Source of the DNA: Anaerocolumna sp. AGMB13020
GTDB taxonomy: Bacteria; Bacillota; Clostridia; Lachnospirales; Lachnospiraceae
Assembly: GCF_033100115.1 (NCBI RefSeq)
Contig: NZ_CP136910.1
Location: 3,372,001 to 3,436,000 of the forward strand
Reading direction: 5' to 3'
Length of the DNA: 64,000 nt
Shown here: positions 9,078 to 18,653 of the stretch, one piece after another
Layout of the letters: each line of letters begins with the position of its first letter
Position numbering within the stretch: the first letter of the stretch is position 1
Made by a program: the position numbers and the translations under genes
Notes under the pieces: model-generated
Database searches by the model: none
Told to the model about the DNA's origin: nothing
What the model saw: only the letters and a program-made list of their open reading frames with translations

Positions 9078-10109
9078 ATGAATTTAGGAAAGAAGATTAA
9101 AAACTTAAGACTACGTAAATCTGTTACCCAGGAGGCATTGGCAGAGCATCTGCATATATCCGCCCAGGCTATCAGTAAATGGGAGAATGATGTAACCACT
9201 CCTGATATCCAGATACTACCTGCCTTGTCTGCTTTTTTTGGCGTTACGATCGATGAGCTCTTTGAGGTGGCGGCAGAAACCCACCTGGAGCGGATTGAGA
9301 ACATGATAATAGCAGAAAGAATCCTTACCAAAGTGGATTACGATTATGCCGAACGTTACTTAAAAGATACCCTGGAAGATAACAGGCATAAAGCTAAATG
9401 TCTTCAGTTGCTGGCTGAGCTTTATAACCATGAGGCAGATGTGTACAGAAGCCAGGCAGAATATTATGCCAAAGCTGCACTGGAAGAAAACCCTGACTCA
9501 AAGGATAATCACGTTTCCTTAATGAAAGCCCAGCAGGGAACGGCAAAAGACTGGAACTATGTCAATCATCATAATAGGATAACCTATTACCAGCAATTTA
9601 TAAAAACAAATCCGGGTTATCCCAGAGGGTATATGTATCTGTTGGATGAACTGATTGCAGACGGAAGGCTTATGGAAGCTAAGACTGTCTTAAAAGATAT
9701 GCAGAAGGTCAGGGATGATGTCAGAGTCCCTATGTATGAAGGTGAACTTCTTTGGGCAGAAGGAAAGCAGGAAGAGGCTTTTATAATCTGGAAGGACATG
9801 GCAGAAAAGGATGCCGGGAATTGGCTGGTATATGCTTACCTGGCGGACCGCTGTGCAGGTACTGCTCGTTACGAAGAAGCGATTGCGTATAACAAAAAGG
9901 CTTTTGAATTGCAGCCGTCGCCTAAATATGTGGATGCGGCGGAATGTATGGCTCATATCTACGAAATTCTTGGTAATTACCCGGAGGCAGTAAGAGCCTG
10001 GGAAGAATATATAAGGGTGCTTGATACAGAATGGAATTGCGTTGAAGGAGAATCTGTTGACAGACCCAAAAGAGAAATTGCAAGATTAAAGGAATTAGCA
10101 GAAGTTTAG
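9078..10109 (+). CDS. XRE-type regulator with TPR-like C-terminal domain
   Basis: A 343-residue protein. The start at 9078 (MNLGKKIK) follows AAGGAGG by 7 nt; a longer frame from 9048 would begin inside the promoter. Residues 5-60 are a Cro/C1-type helix-turn-helix (VTQEALAEHLHISAQAISKW). The rest consists of helical repeats of TPR type, seen in AEYYAKAALEENP, AIAYNKKAFELQP and the NYPEAVRAWEEYI segment. Such proteins are cytoplasmic regulators, sometimes peptide-responsive as in the RRNPP group; no peptide gene is visible nearby. Autoregulation is suggested by the phased repeats in its promoter. Confidence 0.85.
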   Translation: MNLGKKIKNLRLRKSVTQEALAEHLHISAQAISKWENDVTTPDIQILPALSAFFGVTIDELFEVAAETHLERIENMIIAERILTKVDYDYAERYLKDTLEDNRHKAKCLQLLAELYNHEADVYRSQAEYYAKAALEENPDSKDNHVSLMKAQQGTAKDWNYVNHHNRITYYQQFIKTNPGYPRGYMYLLDELIADGRLMEAKTVLKDMQKVRDDVRVPMYEGELLWAEGKQEEAFIIWKDMAEKDAGNWLVYAYLADRCAGTARYEEAIAYNKKAFELQPSPKYVDAAECMAHIYEILGNYPEAVRAWEEYIRVLDTEWNCVEGESVDRPKREIARLKELAEV

Positions 10110-10112
10110 AAT

Positions 10113-10203
10113 AAAAGGGGCAGCTGTTTATTGAGTTGACACCTGTAAGTTAGGGGAAAGAATCTAATTTATAGGAGGTTACATCATACAGCGGTCCCTT
10201 TTT
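10113..10203 (+). terminator. possible long-loop terminator
   Basis: AAAAGGGGCAGCTGT at 10113-10127 pairs with 10188-10203 (one mismatch and one wobble) and the 3' arm ends in TTTTT. The loop is about 60 nt, which lowers confidence. Confidence 0.4.
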
Positions 10204-10355
10204 CGCATTCAATATTAAGAAGTACGAACATGGGAGATGCATTGTATCACTATGAAAACCTACGAATTTGATTTATAATAGATGCACTTGCAACGCGGTA
10301 TAATAAAACAGGAAAAATAAGTATAATAGGAAAGATTAAGCGGAGGTAGATTAAG

Positions 10356-10883
10356 ATGCCAAGAAAAGTAGTTCTATTCATTGCTGAAAGTCTGGACGGA
10401 TATATCGCCACCAAAGAAGATGATCTTGAATGGCTGATTAACACGGAAGGGGAAGGGGATAATGGCTATTCAGAATTCTACGATACCATTGATACGATTA
10501 TTATGGGTAGAAGAACCTATGACTGGATTCTAAATCATGAAGGCAATAACTTTCCCTATGTAGGAAAGCAATGTTATGTACTGTCAGAATCCAGACAGGG
10601 AAAAGATAAAAATGTTGTGTATGTAAATGGTAACATCACAGAATTCATACAGAAATTAAAGCAGGAGGAAGGAAAGGATATCTGGATAGTAGGCGGAGGC
10701 AGCATGCTCCATGAATTTATCGAGAAAAGGCTTGTGGATGAATGGATTATTACAGTTACTCCCACTATTCTGGGGGACGGCATACCGTTGTTTCAGAAAC
10801 AAGATTTTAGAACAAAGCTACGTTTAAAAGGCGCCAGAACCTTTAATCAGTTTACAGAACTTCATTATGAAACAGAGTTTTAA
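10356..10883 (+). CDS. dihydrofolate-reductase-like protein (RibD C-terminal domain family)
   Basis: A 175-residue protein of the RibD-C/DHFR-like reductase family (YyaP/YwjB type). The N-terminal strand and loop VLFIAESLDGYIA, the MGRRTYDW motif, the nucleotide-binding glycines in IWIVGGGSML (about residues 108-117) and the C-terminal TPTILGDGIPLF are characteristic. It probably binds NADPH; the physiological substrate of this group is generally unknown and it is not the main DHFR. GGAGG precedes the ATG by about 9 nt. Monocistronic, with a large hairpin terminator region downstream. Confidence 0.88.
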   Translation: MPRKVVLFIAESLDGYIATKEDDLEWLINTEGEGDNGYSEFYDTIDTIIMGRRTYDWILNHEGNNFPYVGKQCYVLSESRQGKDKNVVYVNGNITEFIQKLKQEEGKDIWIVGGGSMLHEFIEKRLVDEWIITVTPTILGDGIPLFQKQDFRTKLRLKGARTFNQFTELHYETEF

Positions 10884-11002
10884 TAATTTATCATGAGTAT
10901 GAGGTTCTCTGCATTAAGCCTGTATAACTGTTAGATGAGGCTGTTATATATTGGATGTAAAGAGGTAAGAAGCCTCCTGGGTTTTCTGTAATGCACTGCC
11001 TG

Positions 11003-11086
11003 AAAGACACCCTGCCGATTATGTGTGCTATAATCGAACAAAATTGTTCGCTTTTAGCAATATTAATTGGCAAGGTGTCTTTTTTG
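11003..11086 (+). terminator. extended hairpin terminator
   Basis: AAAGACACC (11003-11011) pairs with GGTGTCTTT (11074-11082). Inner pairing CGATTA/TAATTG and the hairpin CGAACAAAATTGTTCG extend it, and a T-rich tail follows. It ends the reductase transcript and insulates the GntR promoter. Confidence 0.7.
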
Positions 11087-11096
11087 TTTTAAAGTA

Positions 11097-11153
11097 TTGA
11101 CAAAATTTCTTTGAGGTGATATGGTTATACACACAAGTATATAACCATATCAC
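11097..11153 (+). promoter_or_regulatory. promoter overlapped by a 14-bp inverted-repeat operator
   Basis: TTGACA at 11097-11102, 17-nt spacer, TATGGT at 11120-11125. A perfect inverted repeat, GTGATATGGTTATA at 11116-11129 and its complement at 11140-11153, covers the -10 and the expected start site. This is a good candidate operator for autoregulation by the GntR protein encoded 27 nt downstream. Confidence 0.7.
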
Positions 11154-11179
11154 TGTATAACGAGAAAGGGAGGTTTTTC

Positions 11180-11554
11180 GTGAACACAACCTTTGATAAC
11201 AATAAACCGATATTTATACAAATCCGAGAAAAAATAGAAGATCAAATCGTAAATAATCAATTAAAGGAGGAAGAGCAGGCACCCTCCACCAATCAGTTAG
11301 TGAGCTTTTATAAAATTAATCATGCAACGGTAGCAAAAGGAGTAAATCAACTGGTAGAGGAAGGGATACTTTATAAAAAAAGGGGAATTGGCATGTTTGT
11401 TGCTGCAGGAGCGAAAGAAAAACTCATGAACAAGAGAAAAGAAGTATTTGTAGATGACTATATAGTACCTTTGGTGCAGGAAGCTTTAAAGCTCGGAATA
11501 TCCGAGGGAGAAATAACAGAGATGATTAATAGGATAGGGAGGATGGCTAAATGA
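11180..11554 (+). CDS. GntR family regulator, YtrA-type
   Basis: A 124-residue regulator starting at GTG, with GGGAGG 6 nt upstream. Residues 10-75 form the GntR winged helix (PIFIQIREKIEDQI and the recognition region NHATVAKGVNQLVEEGILYKKRG). The C-terminal part is short, as in the YtrA subfamily, whose members repress adjacent ABC-transporter operons. It overlaps the next gene by 4 nt (ATGA), so it is cotranscribed with the ABC exporter it probably controls through the inverted repeat in its promoter. Confidence 0.9.
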   Translation: MNTTFDNNKPIFIQIREKIEDQIVNNQLKEEEQAPSTNQLVSFYKINHATVAKGVNQLVEEGILYKKRGIGMFVAAGAKEKLMNKRKEVFVDDYIVPLVQEALKLGISEGEITEMINRIGRMAK

Positions 11555-12432
11555 CATTTCAGATAGAAGTAAAAAATGTATCACTTAAGTATAAGAAATT
11601 TAAAGCCTTAAAGGACATTTCCTTTCAACTTGAGGATCAGAAGATATATGGACTTATCGGCAGAAATGGTGCCGGTAAAACTTCCCTGTTATCAATACTT
11701 GCAGGGTTAAGGGAAGCCACAGAGGGAGTAGTTACCGTTTCGGGAGAACCTCTATTTGAAAATGCAGAGGTGATGGAGCAGATTCGGCTAATCTATCAGA
11801 ATGATTACAAGGATGAGTATCGTAAGGTTGAGCAGTTAATCAAGGCTTCAGCAAAATTCAGCCCGAACTTTGACAGAGAGTATGCAAAGACCTTGATCAA
11901 GGTCTTTAAACTGCCGAAGAACAGAGCGGCGAATAAGCTATCCAAAGGGATGCAGTCCGTACTGGATGTTATCATTGGATTGGCAAGCCGTGCACCCATA
12001 ACCATCTTTGATGAAGCTTATCTTGGAATGGATGCGCCTACCAGAGTAACCTTTTATAAAGAGCTGCTGGAAGAGCAGGTAAGACATCCAAGGATTATTA
12101 TCTTATCCACTCATCTGGTATCGGAAATGGATTATCTGTTTGATGAAGTACTGATACTTAAGAATGGCTCCTTGCTTCTTCAGGAAGAATATGAAACCCT
12201 GACCTCAAAGGGAGTTACCATAACCGGTGGTATGAAAGAGGTGGATGAATTTGTTCAGGGAAGACGAATATTGGGCTCAGAACAGTTGGGAGGGACAAAA
12301 GCCGTAAGGCTTTATGAAGAGGAGCTGGAGCAGTTAGAGGCAAAAGCGCATGAAAAGGGATTAGATGTCGGACCGATTTCTCTGCAGGATTTATTTATCT
12401 ATCTAACGGAGGATGAGGCAGAGAATTTATAA
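11551..12432 (+). CDS. ABC transporter ATP-binding protein
   Basis: A 293-residue ATPase translationally coupled to the GntR gene. Walker A is GRNGAGKT (about residues 38-45), the signature region reads LSKGMQS rather than LSGGQ, and Walker B is TIFDEAYLGMD, with DEA replacing the usual DEP. The residues after about 215 form an accessory C-terminal domain. With the following permease it should form an ABC-2-type exporter of the YtrB/BcrA kind, often linked to envelope stress or peptide antibiotics. The substrate is not evident. Confidence 0.9.
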   Translation: MTFQIEVKNVSLKYKKFKALKDISFQLEDQKIYGLIGRNGAGKTSLLSILAGLREATEGVVTVSGEPLFENAEVMEQIRLIYQNDYKDEYRKVEQLIKASAKFSPNFDREYAKTLIKVFKLPKNRAANKLSKGMQSVLDVIIGLASRAPITIFDEAYLGMDAPTRVTFYKELLEEQVRHPRIIILSTHLVSEMDYLFDEVLILKNGSLLLQEEYETLTSKGVTITGGMKEVDEFVQGRRILGSEQLGGTKAVRLYEEELEQLEAKAHEKGLDVGPISLQDLFIYLTEDEAENL

Positions 12433-12464
12433 TATAAACTAACATTGAAAGGTATAGGTGTTTT

Positions 12465-13208
12465 ATGAAATCAAAATCAAGAACATGGAGTGTATTTAAA
12501 GATATTTATGAATCATATTTTAAGTACACCATATGGTTTATTATTGCTATTATAATAATGCATTTTGGTATGTCGGTATTATCCTTTAGAGGTGCAGCGG
12601 CCGCAGCTGCTCTAAGGGACGGAGTGGAAAGATATAATCTGTATATTACCTCTTACAGCGCTTCAGGTGCTTTTATGCTAATTATCGGAATCGTAACAGG
12701 ATTTATACAAATGCCTTTTTATGTGACACATGGAGTGACAAGAAAAGATTACTTCCGTGGTAATGTGCTTGCAACCTTGGCGCTTGCCTTCACCCTGGCA
12801 CTTGTTTTCAGTGTAGGTTCGGAGGTAGGAAAGGTGATTTTCTTGCAGTTTGGATATTCTTTTAAGGAAGAGATTCTTATACCCGGGCTGAGCAATAACT
12901 GGCTGCTATTGTTCTTTTTATATGGTATAAATATATTTGCTTACTCCTTAATGGGCTGGCTGATTAATATTGGATTTTACCGTTATCATGCATTCATTGG
13001 TATAGGCTTTATTGTTGTTGCGTTAGCAGCATTAGCTCTTCACGGATTGGTGTGGATAAACGGATGGTTTTCTATCTTTAGCGATGATTTTAAAGGTATC
13101 CTTGCAGACAACTCCCTTTATCTTTCAGTTATCGGAACGATAGGTCTAATAGCAGTTTTATTAGGCTTGATCCGAATGCTTACCAGGAAGGTACCTATAA
13201 AGATCTAA
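12465..13208 (+). CDS. ABC transporter permease
   Basis: A 247-residue membrane protein with about six hydrophobic segments (near residues 20-40, 70-90, 105-130, 150-172, 178-200 and 220-240), 32 nt after the ATPase gene. The motif VTHGVTRKDYFRGN between the second and third segments is typical of permeases paired with GntR-YtrA ATPases. GAAAGG precedes the ATG. It is the membrane partner of the preceding ATPase; the substrate is unknown. Confidence 0.85.
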   Translation: MKSKSRTWSVFKDIYESYFKYTIWFIIAIIIMHFGMSVLSFRGAAAAAALRDGVERYNLYITSYSASGAFMLIIGIVTGFIQMPFYVTHGVTRKDYFRGNVLATLALAFTLALVFSVGSEVGKVIFLQFGYSFKEEILIPGLSNNWLLLFFLYGINIFAYSLMGWLINIGFYRYHAFIGIGFIVVALAALALHGLVWINGWFSIFSDDFKGILADNSLYLSVIGTIGLIAVLLGLIRMLTRKVPIKI

Positions 13209-13327
13209 GGCGAATTAATAATAGATCAGATACTTTTCGTTCCTCAAATACGGGATACCTTTGTAATTTAGGAACTCAGTTTGACGGGATAAAATATTAA
13301 TAAAATACAATTTTAGGAGGAAATGCT

Positions 13328-13603
13328 ATGACATTTGTATACCTGATGAAGAATCAGAACCAGCTTAAGAAAGAACTGGTGGAACAGCATGTGGAACATT
13401 TAAAGCAGCTAAAAAAAGAAGGAAGGCTGATACTCTGCGGGCCTTTTGGGGATTATCCCGGAGGAATGGTAGTATTTTCAGCACAGGATAAAGAAGAGGC
13501 TGACCGTATAGCACAGTCAGATCCCTTTGTTTCCTCCGGCTGTAAGACCTATGAGCTGAGAACAATGGAAATAGCGGATGAAGCGAATAACTATCTGCTG
13601 TAG
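13328..13603 (+). CDS. YciI family protein
   Basis: A 91-residue YciI-like protein with a ferredoxin-like dimeric alpha-beta fold. Family features are the early histidine (HVEHLKQLKKEGRLILCGPF) and the DPFV segment (SDPFVSSG) near residue 74. Function in this family is poorly known; small-molecule enzymatic or ligand-binding roles are suggested. AGGAGG precedes the ATG by 7 nt. Probably monocistronic, followed by a terminator. Confidence 0.85.
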   Translation: MTFVYLMKNQNQLKKELVEQHVEHLKQLKKEGRLILCGPFGDYPGGMVVFSAQDKEEADRIAQSDPFVSSGCKTYELRTMEIADEANNYLL

Positions 13604-13618
13604 AAGCGGAATTTATGT

Positions 13619-13705
13619 GGGGCTGTTGCAAAATAAATGTTAAGCGGTAAAAAGCCAGGAGGTCTCTTTCCGCGACATTGTTTTAAATGCAACGTCCCCA
13701 TTTTT
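13619..13705 (+). terminator. probable terminator
   Basis: GGGGCTGTTGCA (13619-13630) pairs with TGCAACGTCCCC (13688-13699) with one mismatch and one wobble, followed by ATTTTTAT. The loop is long. Confidence 0.5.
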
Positions 13706-13839
13706 ATATTCTTTTGAGTTTCTTTAGATAATTATTATAAATACGTAAGGTAATCGAAAGAACTATTTCAAGTATATATGGTAAAATATTCATGTTTTTG
13801 ACATTAGGGATACGGTGATTACCTGTATCGAAAGGAGAT

Positions 13840-16194
13840 ATGAAAGTGAAGAAGAAAGTACTATCCGGTATTATGGCTATAATTTTATTGATGATGACAG
13901 TATTAAACGTGCCGATAGGGGAGGCCTATGCAGCAGAAGCAGGCAAAAAAGAGGATACGACAGGCTTTCAATATGAGTCAGGGGATGCTGATATTTCTGT
14001 TAAAGTAATGGAAATGCTGGGAGTGATAAATGTAAATACATCGGGAAGCTGGGGAGAGACAAAAGGAGTGACCCGTGGAGAATATGCGAAAATGCTGGTA
14101 AGCCTTTCAAGCTATGCTGGAAAGGTAAGCAGTAATACCAATGCAAGAATTTTTGTAGATGTATCACCCAAAAACCAATATGCCGGGTATATCAAATTAG
14201 CCGTCAGCAAAGGCTGGATGAGCGGCTACCTTGGAGGTAAGTTTAAGCCTGAGAAACTGGTGACCTTGGAGGAAGCTATAAATGGAGCAGTTATGCTGCT
14301 GGGTTACACGAAGGAGGACTTTGAAGGGAACCTTTCTGATGCCAAATACGGACTTTACCTGGATAAGGATTTAAACAGCAATATAAGTCTCAAACGAAGC
14401 AGCTCCATGAAGCGGAAGGACTGTATAAACTTATTCTATAATCTGTTAAAGTCAAAAAATAAAGAGGGCAGCCTTTACGGGGAACTTTTTGGTTATTCTT
14501 TGGATAGCCGGGGAGAAATTGATTACGATAAAAAAGTGAATGAATCTTTAAAAGGACCTTTCTTTGTAAGTGCAAACTGGGTGAAATCCATTCCTTTTCA
14601 GGTAGGGACACAGAGGCTATATAAGAACAATAAGAAATGCAGCAAATCTGACATTAAGGCTGGCGACCTGATATATTATTCTATCACCTTAAAGACGATA
14701 TGGGCATTTGATGCGAATAGCAACATCGGATATAAGGCTCTTCTTGATAATACCAGAAAGGGACCCTACCTATACGGCGGCAGCTGGAAAGAGAAAATAC
14801 CTTTTTCCGCAGGTACAGCCAGTATTTATAAGAATGATAAAAAGGCAGCTGTATCTGATATAACCAATTACGATATCTTGTATTATTCCAAAGAAGCAAA
14901 GATAATCTGGGCCTATGATGAAAAAGGAGAGGTGGATTATCTAGGCATTCTGAATCAGTATAAAAAGGGGCCGTATATCCTAAAAGACAGCTCTTTGTCT
15001 AATCTGCCTCAGAGTGTTCAGAATGCCAGAATTTATAAAAACGGTAAATTAAGCGAAAAAGGCAGGCTGGAGTCCTATGATGTGGTTTATTATTCAGAAG
15101 AATTAAAGACCATCTGGGCCTATAATAATAAGATTTACGGAACATATGAGGAAGCAAAACCCAATCAGGTTGCCCCTGCTGAAATCGTAGTTGGCGGAGT
15201 TACCTATAAGATTGGCAGCCAGGCTTTGGGTTATGAGCTATCCGCCCAGGGAAGTATCCGAGAGGGAATGAGAGTCGTACTTCTTTTAGGAGATGATGGA
15301 ACGGTAGCAGGAATCCTTCCTGCAACAGACCTTCAGTCTGTAATAGCGGGTTATGTTATTAAGACCGGTATACATATGTCGAAGGACAGTACAGGTAACG
15401 CTGATTTAATCAATTATATCCGAATTGTAGATACCAGCGGCACAGAACAGGAATATGATACAAAACTGGCGAATTATGTGGTGGGAGATATTGTAGAAGT
15501 AAACTATGTAAACGGTGAACCAGTGGTATCAAAAGCAGCATCCGGCAGACTGGAAGGCAGGGTAAGCAGTGACGGTACCAGTGTTTCCGGCAGGATAATA
15601 ACGGCCAATGCCAATATACTTGATGTAGCAAAGGGAAGTTATACGAAGGTAAGCCCAAACAAACTCAGCGGTGCCGAATTAACCAGCCAGAATGTGCTGT
15701 ATTACGGAGTAAATAAATCCGGTGAGATCACGGATATGATACTGTTAAATGCCACGGGAGACCTCTTTCAGTATGGAATACTGCTTTCTTTTACGGTAAT
15801 GGATCAGATGAATACAGGTAATGGAAATTTACAGTTATCCGGCACCTATACCTATGATCTTGGTGGAAATAAATATACCACAGAAGCACAGGAGATAAGC
15901 TTTAACGAAACAGCAGGACCTAAGGGATTTCTCATTAGTAATGGTGAGATCAAGTTCCTTAAGACCCTTTATAAGGTTGGGGTTACTTCCATCGATAGAA
16001 ATCAGGTAAGGGGAGGCGAGTCTGTATATCCTATCTCTGATAAGGCAGCAATATATGTTTACAGTGATAACAATTATTATCCCGCCAAGCTTTCCGACAT
16101 CTCAAATCTGAAGAAATACAATGTTGAAGCCTATACAGATAAGATTAACCAGGAAGACGGCGTTATCAGGGTTATTGTTGCAACCAAGAAATAG
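13840..16194 (+). CDS. S-layer homology (SLH) domain protein with internal repeats
   Basis: A 784-residue exported protein. It has a signal peptide (residues 1-31, ending near EAYAAEA) and an SLH-type region at about residues 45-205 (VTRGEYAKMLVSL, AGYIKLAVSKGWMSGY, FKPEKLVTLEEAINGAV), which normally anchors proteins to secondary wall polymers. Three tandem repeats of about 75-80 residues follow (about 236-460), each starting GPF/GPY and ending TIWAY or a variant. The C-terminal 300 residues are beta-rich. It is the first gene of an apparent unit with the MacA-like and MacB-like genes, 30 nt apart. A role in envelope organisation or in supporting the exporter is inferred. Confidence 0.85.
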   Translation: MKVKKKVLSGIMAIILLMMTVLNVPIGEAYAAEAGKKEDTTGFQYESGDADISVKVMEMLGVINVNTSGSWGETKGVTRGEYAKMLVSLSSYAGKVSSNTNARIFVDVSPKNQYAGYIKLAVSKGWMSGYLGGKFKPEKLVTLEEAINGAVMLLGYTKEDFEGNLSDAKYGLYLDKDLNSNISLKRSSSMKRKDCINLFYNLLKSKNKEGSLYGELFGYSLDSRGEIDYDKKVNESLKGPFFVSANWVKSIPFQVGTQRLYKNNKKCSKSDIKAGDLIYYSITLKTIWAFDANSNIGYKALLDNTRKGPYLYGGSWKEKIPFSAGTASIYKNDKKAAVSDITNYDILYYSKEAKIIWAYDEKGEVDYLGILNQYKKGPYILKDSSLSNLPQSVQNARIYKNGKLSEKGRLESYDVVYYSEELKTIWAYNNKIYGTYEEAKPNQVAPAEIVVGGVTYKIGSQALGYELSAQGSIREGMRVVLLLGDDGTVAGILPATDLQSVIAGYVIKTGIHMSKDSTGNADLINYIRIVDTSGTEQEYDTKLANYVVGDIVEVNYVNGEPVVSKAASGRLEGRVSSDGTSVSGRIITANANILDVAKGSYTKVSPNKLSGAELTSQNVLYYGVNKSGEITDMILLNATGDLFQYGILLSFTVMDQMNTGNGNLQLSGTYTYDLGGNKYTTEAQEISFNETAGPKGFLISNGEIKFLKTLYKVGVTSIDRNQVRGGESVYPISDKAAIYVYSDNNYYPAKLSDISNLKKYNVEAYTDKINQEDGVIRVIVATKK

Positions 16195-16224
16195 CATTGC
16201 CGGAACAGGCAGATAGGAGACTAA

Positions 16225-17895
16225 ATGACACAACAGGAAGTAAGCAGTGTAAAGCCTAAGCGCAAGATAAATCTAAAGAATATAAAGTGGAAAAAAATTA
16301 TTAAATATACGGTTATCCTACTTATAATTGCAGTGATTGCGGGAAAGGTCCTGGACTTATTAAAGCCTGCCGGCAATCAGGCACAAATGTCAGTACAGAC
16401 AGCAGCAGTTATCAAAGGTAATGTAGAAAGCATGCTAAGCGGGAAAGGAACCATTGAACCACTGGATAAATACGAGGTCAATGCTCTTGTAAAAGGAGAA
16501 GTGCTGGAGGCCCCTTTTGAGGAAGGCGATAGGGTGAAAAAAGGAGATCTTCTATACCAGATAAGCACCAAAGACGTGGAAAACAGTATAGAATCCGCAA
16601 ACCTAACCGTTGAGAAAGCAAAAAGGAACTACGATGACTCCATGACAAAGTTAGGTGACCTGGAGCAGACAGCCAAAATCTCAGGTTATGTTAAGAAGCT
16701 CTATGTGAAAGCTGGCGACAATATCCAGGCCGGAGCAAATATTGCGGACATCTATAACAGCGACTATATGTATCTTGATGTACCTTTTCTCTCAGCACTG
16801 GTAAAAGAAAGCCTGATTGGAAAGCAGGCAGTTATAACCATGGACACAACACTGGAGCAGCTAAAGGGAAAAGTGACCGCAGTCAGTGACATGGAGGAGA
16901 CCATAGCCGGTAATATAGCTACCAGGAAAGTAACCATAAAGGTAAAGAATCCGGGTGGTATTGCAGCCGGAGCACTGGCTCTGGCAAGCATTGGAACGGA
17001 GCCGTGTGCTGCAAACGGTACCTTTAGAGCAAGTGTTGAACAGACCATAACAGCAGAGGGTTCCGGAAAGATAAGCGCTTTAAAGCTTACTGAAGGCAGG
17101 TATATGGAAAGCGGCAGCATAATCTATACCCTGGCCGCAAAGGATATGAACAACGCAATTGAGGACAGTAAGCTTTCGCTGAAGGAAGCGGAGCTGGCTC
17201 TTAAGAATCAGAAGAATCAGTTAGAGAATTACAGCATTCAATCCCCGATATCCGGTCAGGTAATCCTTAAAAATAAAAAGAAGGGAGATACCATAGATCC
17301 GGGAACTGACAGCAGCAAAGGAGCGCTGGCCATAGTCTATGATCTTTCTGCCATGACCTTTCGTATGAATATTGATGAGCTGCAGATCAGGAATATCTCT
17401 GTGGGCCAGGTAGTCAGAATCACCGCGGATGCCCTGCCCGGAGAAGAAATTAAAGGCAGAGTAGAGAAAATCGGATTGAACAGTACCACCAACAACGGTG
17501 TAACCACTTATCCTGTTACCATCCGCATTGATAATACCGGAAATTTACTTCCTGGAATGAATGTAACCGGTAAAATCATAACTGCTAAGTCAGATAATGC
17601 GCTTATGGTACCCACGGGAGCTGTGATGCGTGACAATATCGTATATGTAAAGACTGCAGAGAAGGATACCAAAACAGAGGGTACAGGTATTAAAGACAGC
17701 GGGGCCGTGGATTCGGAGGGGATACCTGCCGGTTTTAAGGAGGTAAAGGTAGAGGTTGGAATCAGCAACGGCACCTATGTAGAAATCAAATCCGGTCTGA
17801 AGGAGGGAGATGAAGTATATATTCCCTTTGTGGATACCAGTGGAATCGGTGGCGGCGATATGGGCTATTACGATGAAGTTACTGTGACGGAATAG
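16225..17895 (+). CDS. MacA/HlyD-type periplasmic-adaptor-like protein
   Basis: A 556-residue membrane fusion protein. One membrane segment (about residues 27-47) is followed by a biotinyl-lipoyl-like beta barrel (VLEAPFEEGDRVKKGDLLYQI), a short coiled coil, and then a second lipoyl half (SPISGQVILKNKKKGDTI) and beta-barrel domain ending with a variable tail. The apparently duplicated lipoyl region makes it longer than typical MacA. In Gram-positives such proteins partner MacB-type ABC transporters outside the membrane. It lies 30 nt after the SLH gene and 8 nt before the ATPase gene. Confidence 0.88.
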   Translation: MTQQEVSSVKPKRKINLKNIKWKKIIKYTVILLIIAVIAGKVLDLLKPAGNQAQMSVQTAAVIKGNVESMLSGKGTIEPLDKYEVNALVKGEVLEAPFEEGDRVKKGDLLYQISTKDVENSIESANLTVEKAKRNYDDSMTKLGDLEQTAKISGYVKKLYVKAGDNIQAGANIADIYNSDYMYLDVPFLSALVKESLIGKQAVITMDTTLEQLKGKVTAVSDMEETIAGNIATRKVTIKVKNPGGIAAGALALASIGTEPCAANGTFRASVEQTITAEGSGKISALKLTEGRYMESGSIIYTLAAKDMNNAIEDSKLSLKEAELALKNQKNQLENYSIQSPISGQVILKNKKKGDTIDPGTDSSKGALAIVYDLSAMTFRMNIDELQIRNISVGQVVRITADALPGEEIKGRVEKIGLNSTTNNGVTTYPVTIRIDNTGNLLPGMNVTGKIITAKSDNALMVPTGAVMRDNIVYVKTAEKDTKTEGTGIKDSGAVDSEGIPAGFKEVKVEVGISNGTYVEIKSGLKEGDEVYIPFVDTSGIGGGDMGYYDEVTVTE

Positions 17896-17903
17896 GAGGA
17901 GAC

Positions 17904-18653
17904 ATGAGTACTGAGCCCTTAATTGAAATGATAGAGATAGAGAAGGTATATAATATGGGTGATACCCAGGTCAGGGCCAATGATGGCATCAGTCTTAAGA
18001 TATATCAGGGAGAATTCGTTGCCATTGTCGGTAAGTCCGGAAGTGGTAAATCTACTTTAATGAATATCATTGGTGCCCTGGATACTCCCACCAGCGGAAA
18101 GTATATTCTGAAAGGGCAGGATGTTAGTAAAATGAAAGGGGACTATCTGGCAGAAATACGAAATAAAATGATAGGATTTGTATTTCAGCAATATAATCTG
18201 CTGCCGAAGCAGAACCTGCTGGAGAACGTCTCGCTTCCCCTGCTGTATGCCGGCTTAGGTGAAGGAAAACGAAAGAAAAGGGCATTGGAGGTACTTGAGA
18301 AGGTAGGCATTGGCGATAAGTGGAGAAACCTGCCCAATCAGCTATCCGGTGGACAGCAGCAGAGGGTATCCATCGCCAGAGCCCTGGCAGGCAATCCCTC
18401 CTTAATTCTTGCCGATGAACCCACCGGTGCCCTGGATTCACGTACCAGCAGAGAAGTACTTGATTTGTTGAAAGACTTAAACCATGAAGGAAATACCATT
18501 GTTCTGATAACCCATGACAATTCCATAGCAGCAGAGGCTCAAAGGGTCATCAGGATCATAGACGGGAAGGTATCCTTTGATGGGAGGGTAGAAAAATATA
18601 AAAGTATTCTAAAGGAAAGTGAGGAAGAGCATGGGTCTGATACAGGTATTTAA
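17904..18653 (+). CDS. MacB-type ABC transporter ATP-binding protein
   Basis: A 249-residue ATPase of the LolD/MacB family. Walker A GKSGSGKST (about residues 42-50), Q-loop FVFQQYNLLPKQN, signature LSGGQQQR, Walker B LILADEP followed by TGALDS are all present and canonical. GGAGGA precedes the ATG. It overlaps the permease gene by 23 nt, giving a MacA-ATPase-permease unit that exports an unknown peptide, lipid or antibiotic-like substrate by a mechanotransmission mechanism known for the family. Confidence 0.93.
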   Translation: MSTEPLIEMIEIEKVYNMGDTQVRANDGISLKIYQGEFVAIVGKSGSGKSTLMNIIGALDTPTSGKYILKGQDVSKMKGDYLAEIRNKMIGFVFQQYNLLPKQNLLENVSLPLLYAGLGEGKRKKRALEVLEKVGIGDKWRNLPNQLSGGQQQRVSIARALAGNPSLILADEPTGALDSRTSREVLDLLKDLNHEGNTIVLITHDNSIAAEAQRVIRIIDGKVSFDGRVEKYKSILKESEEEHGSDTGI

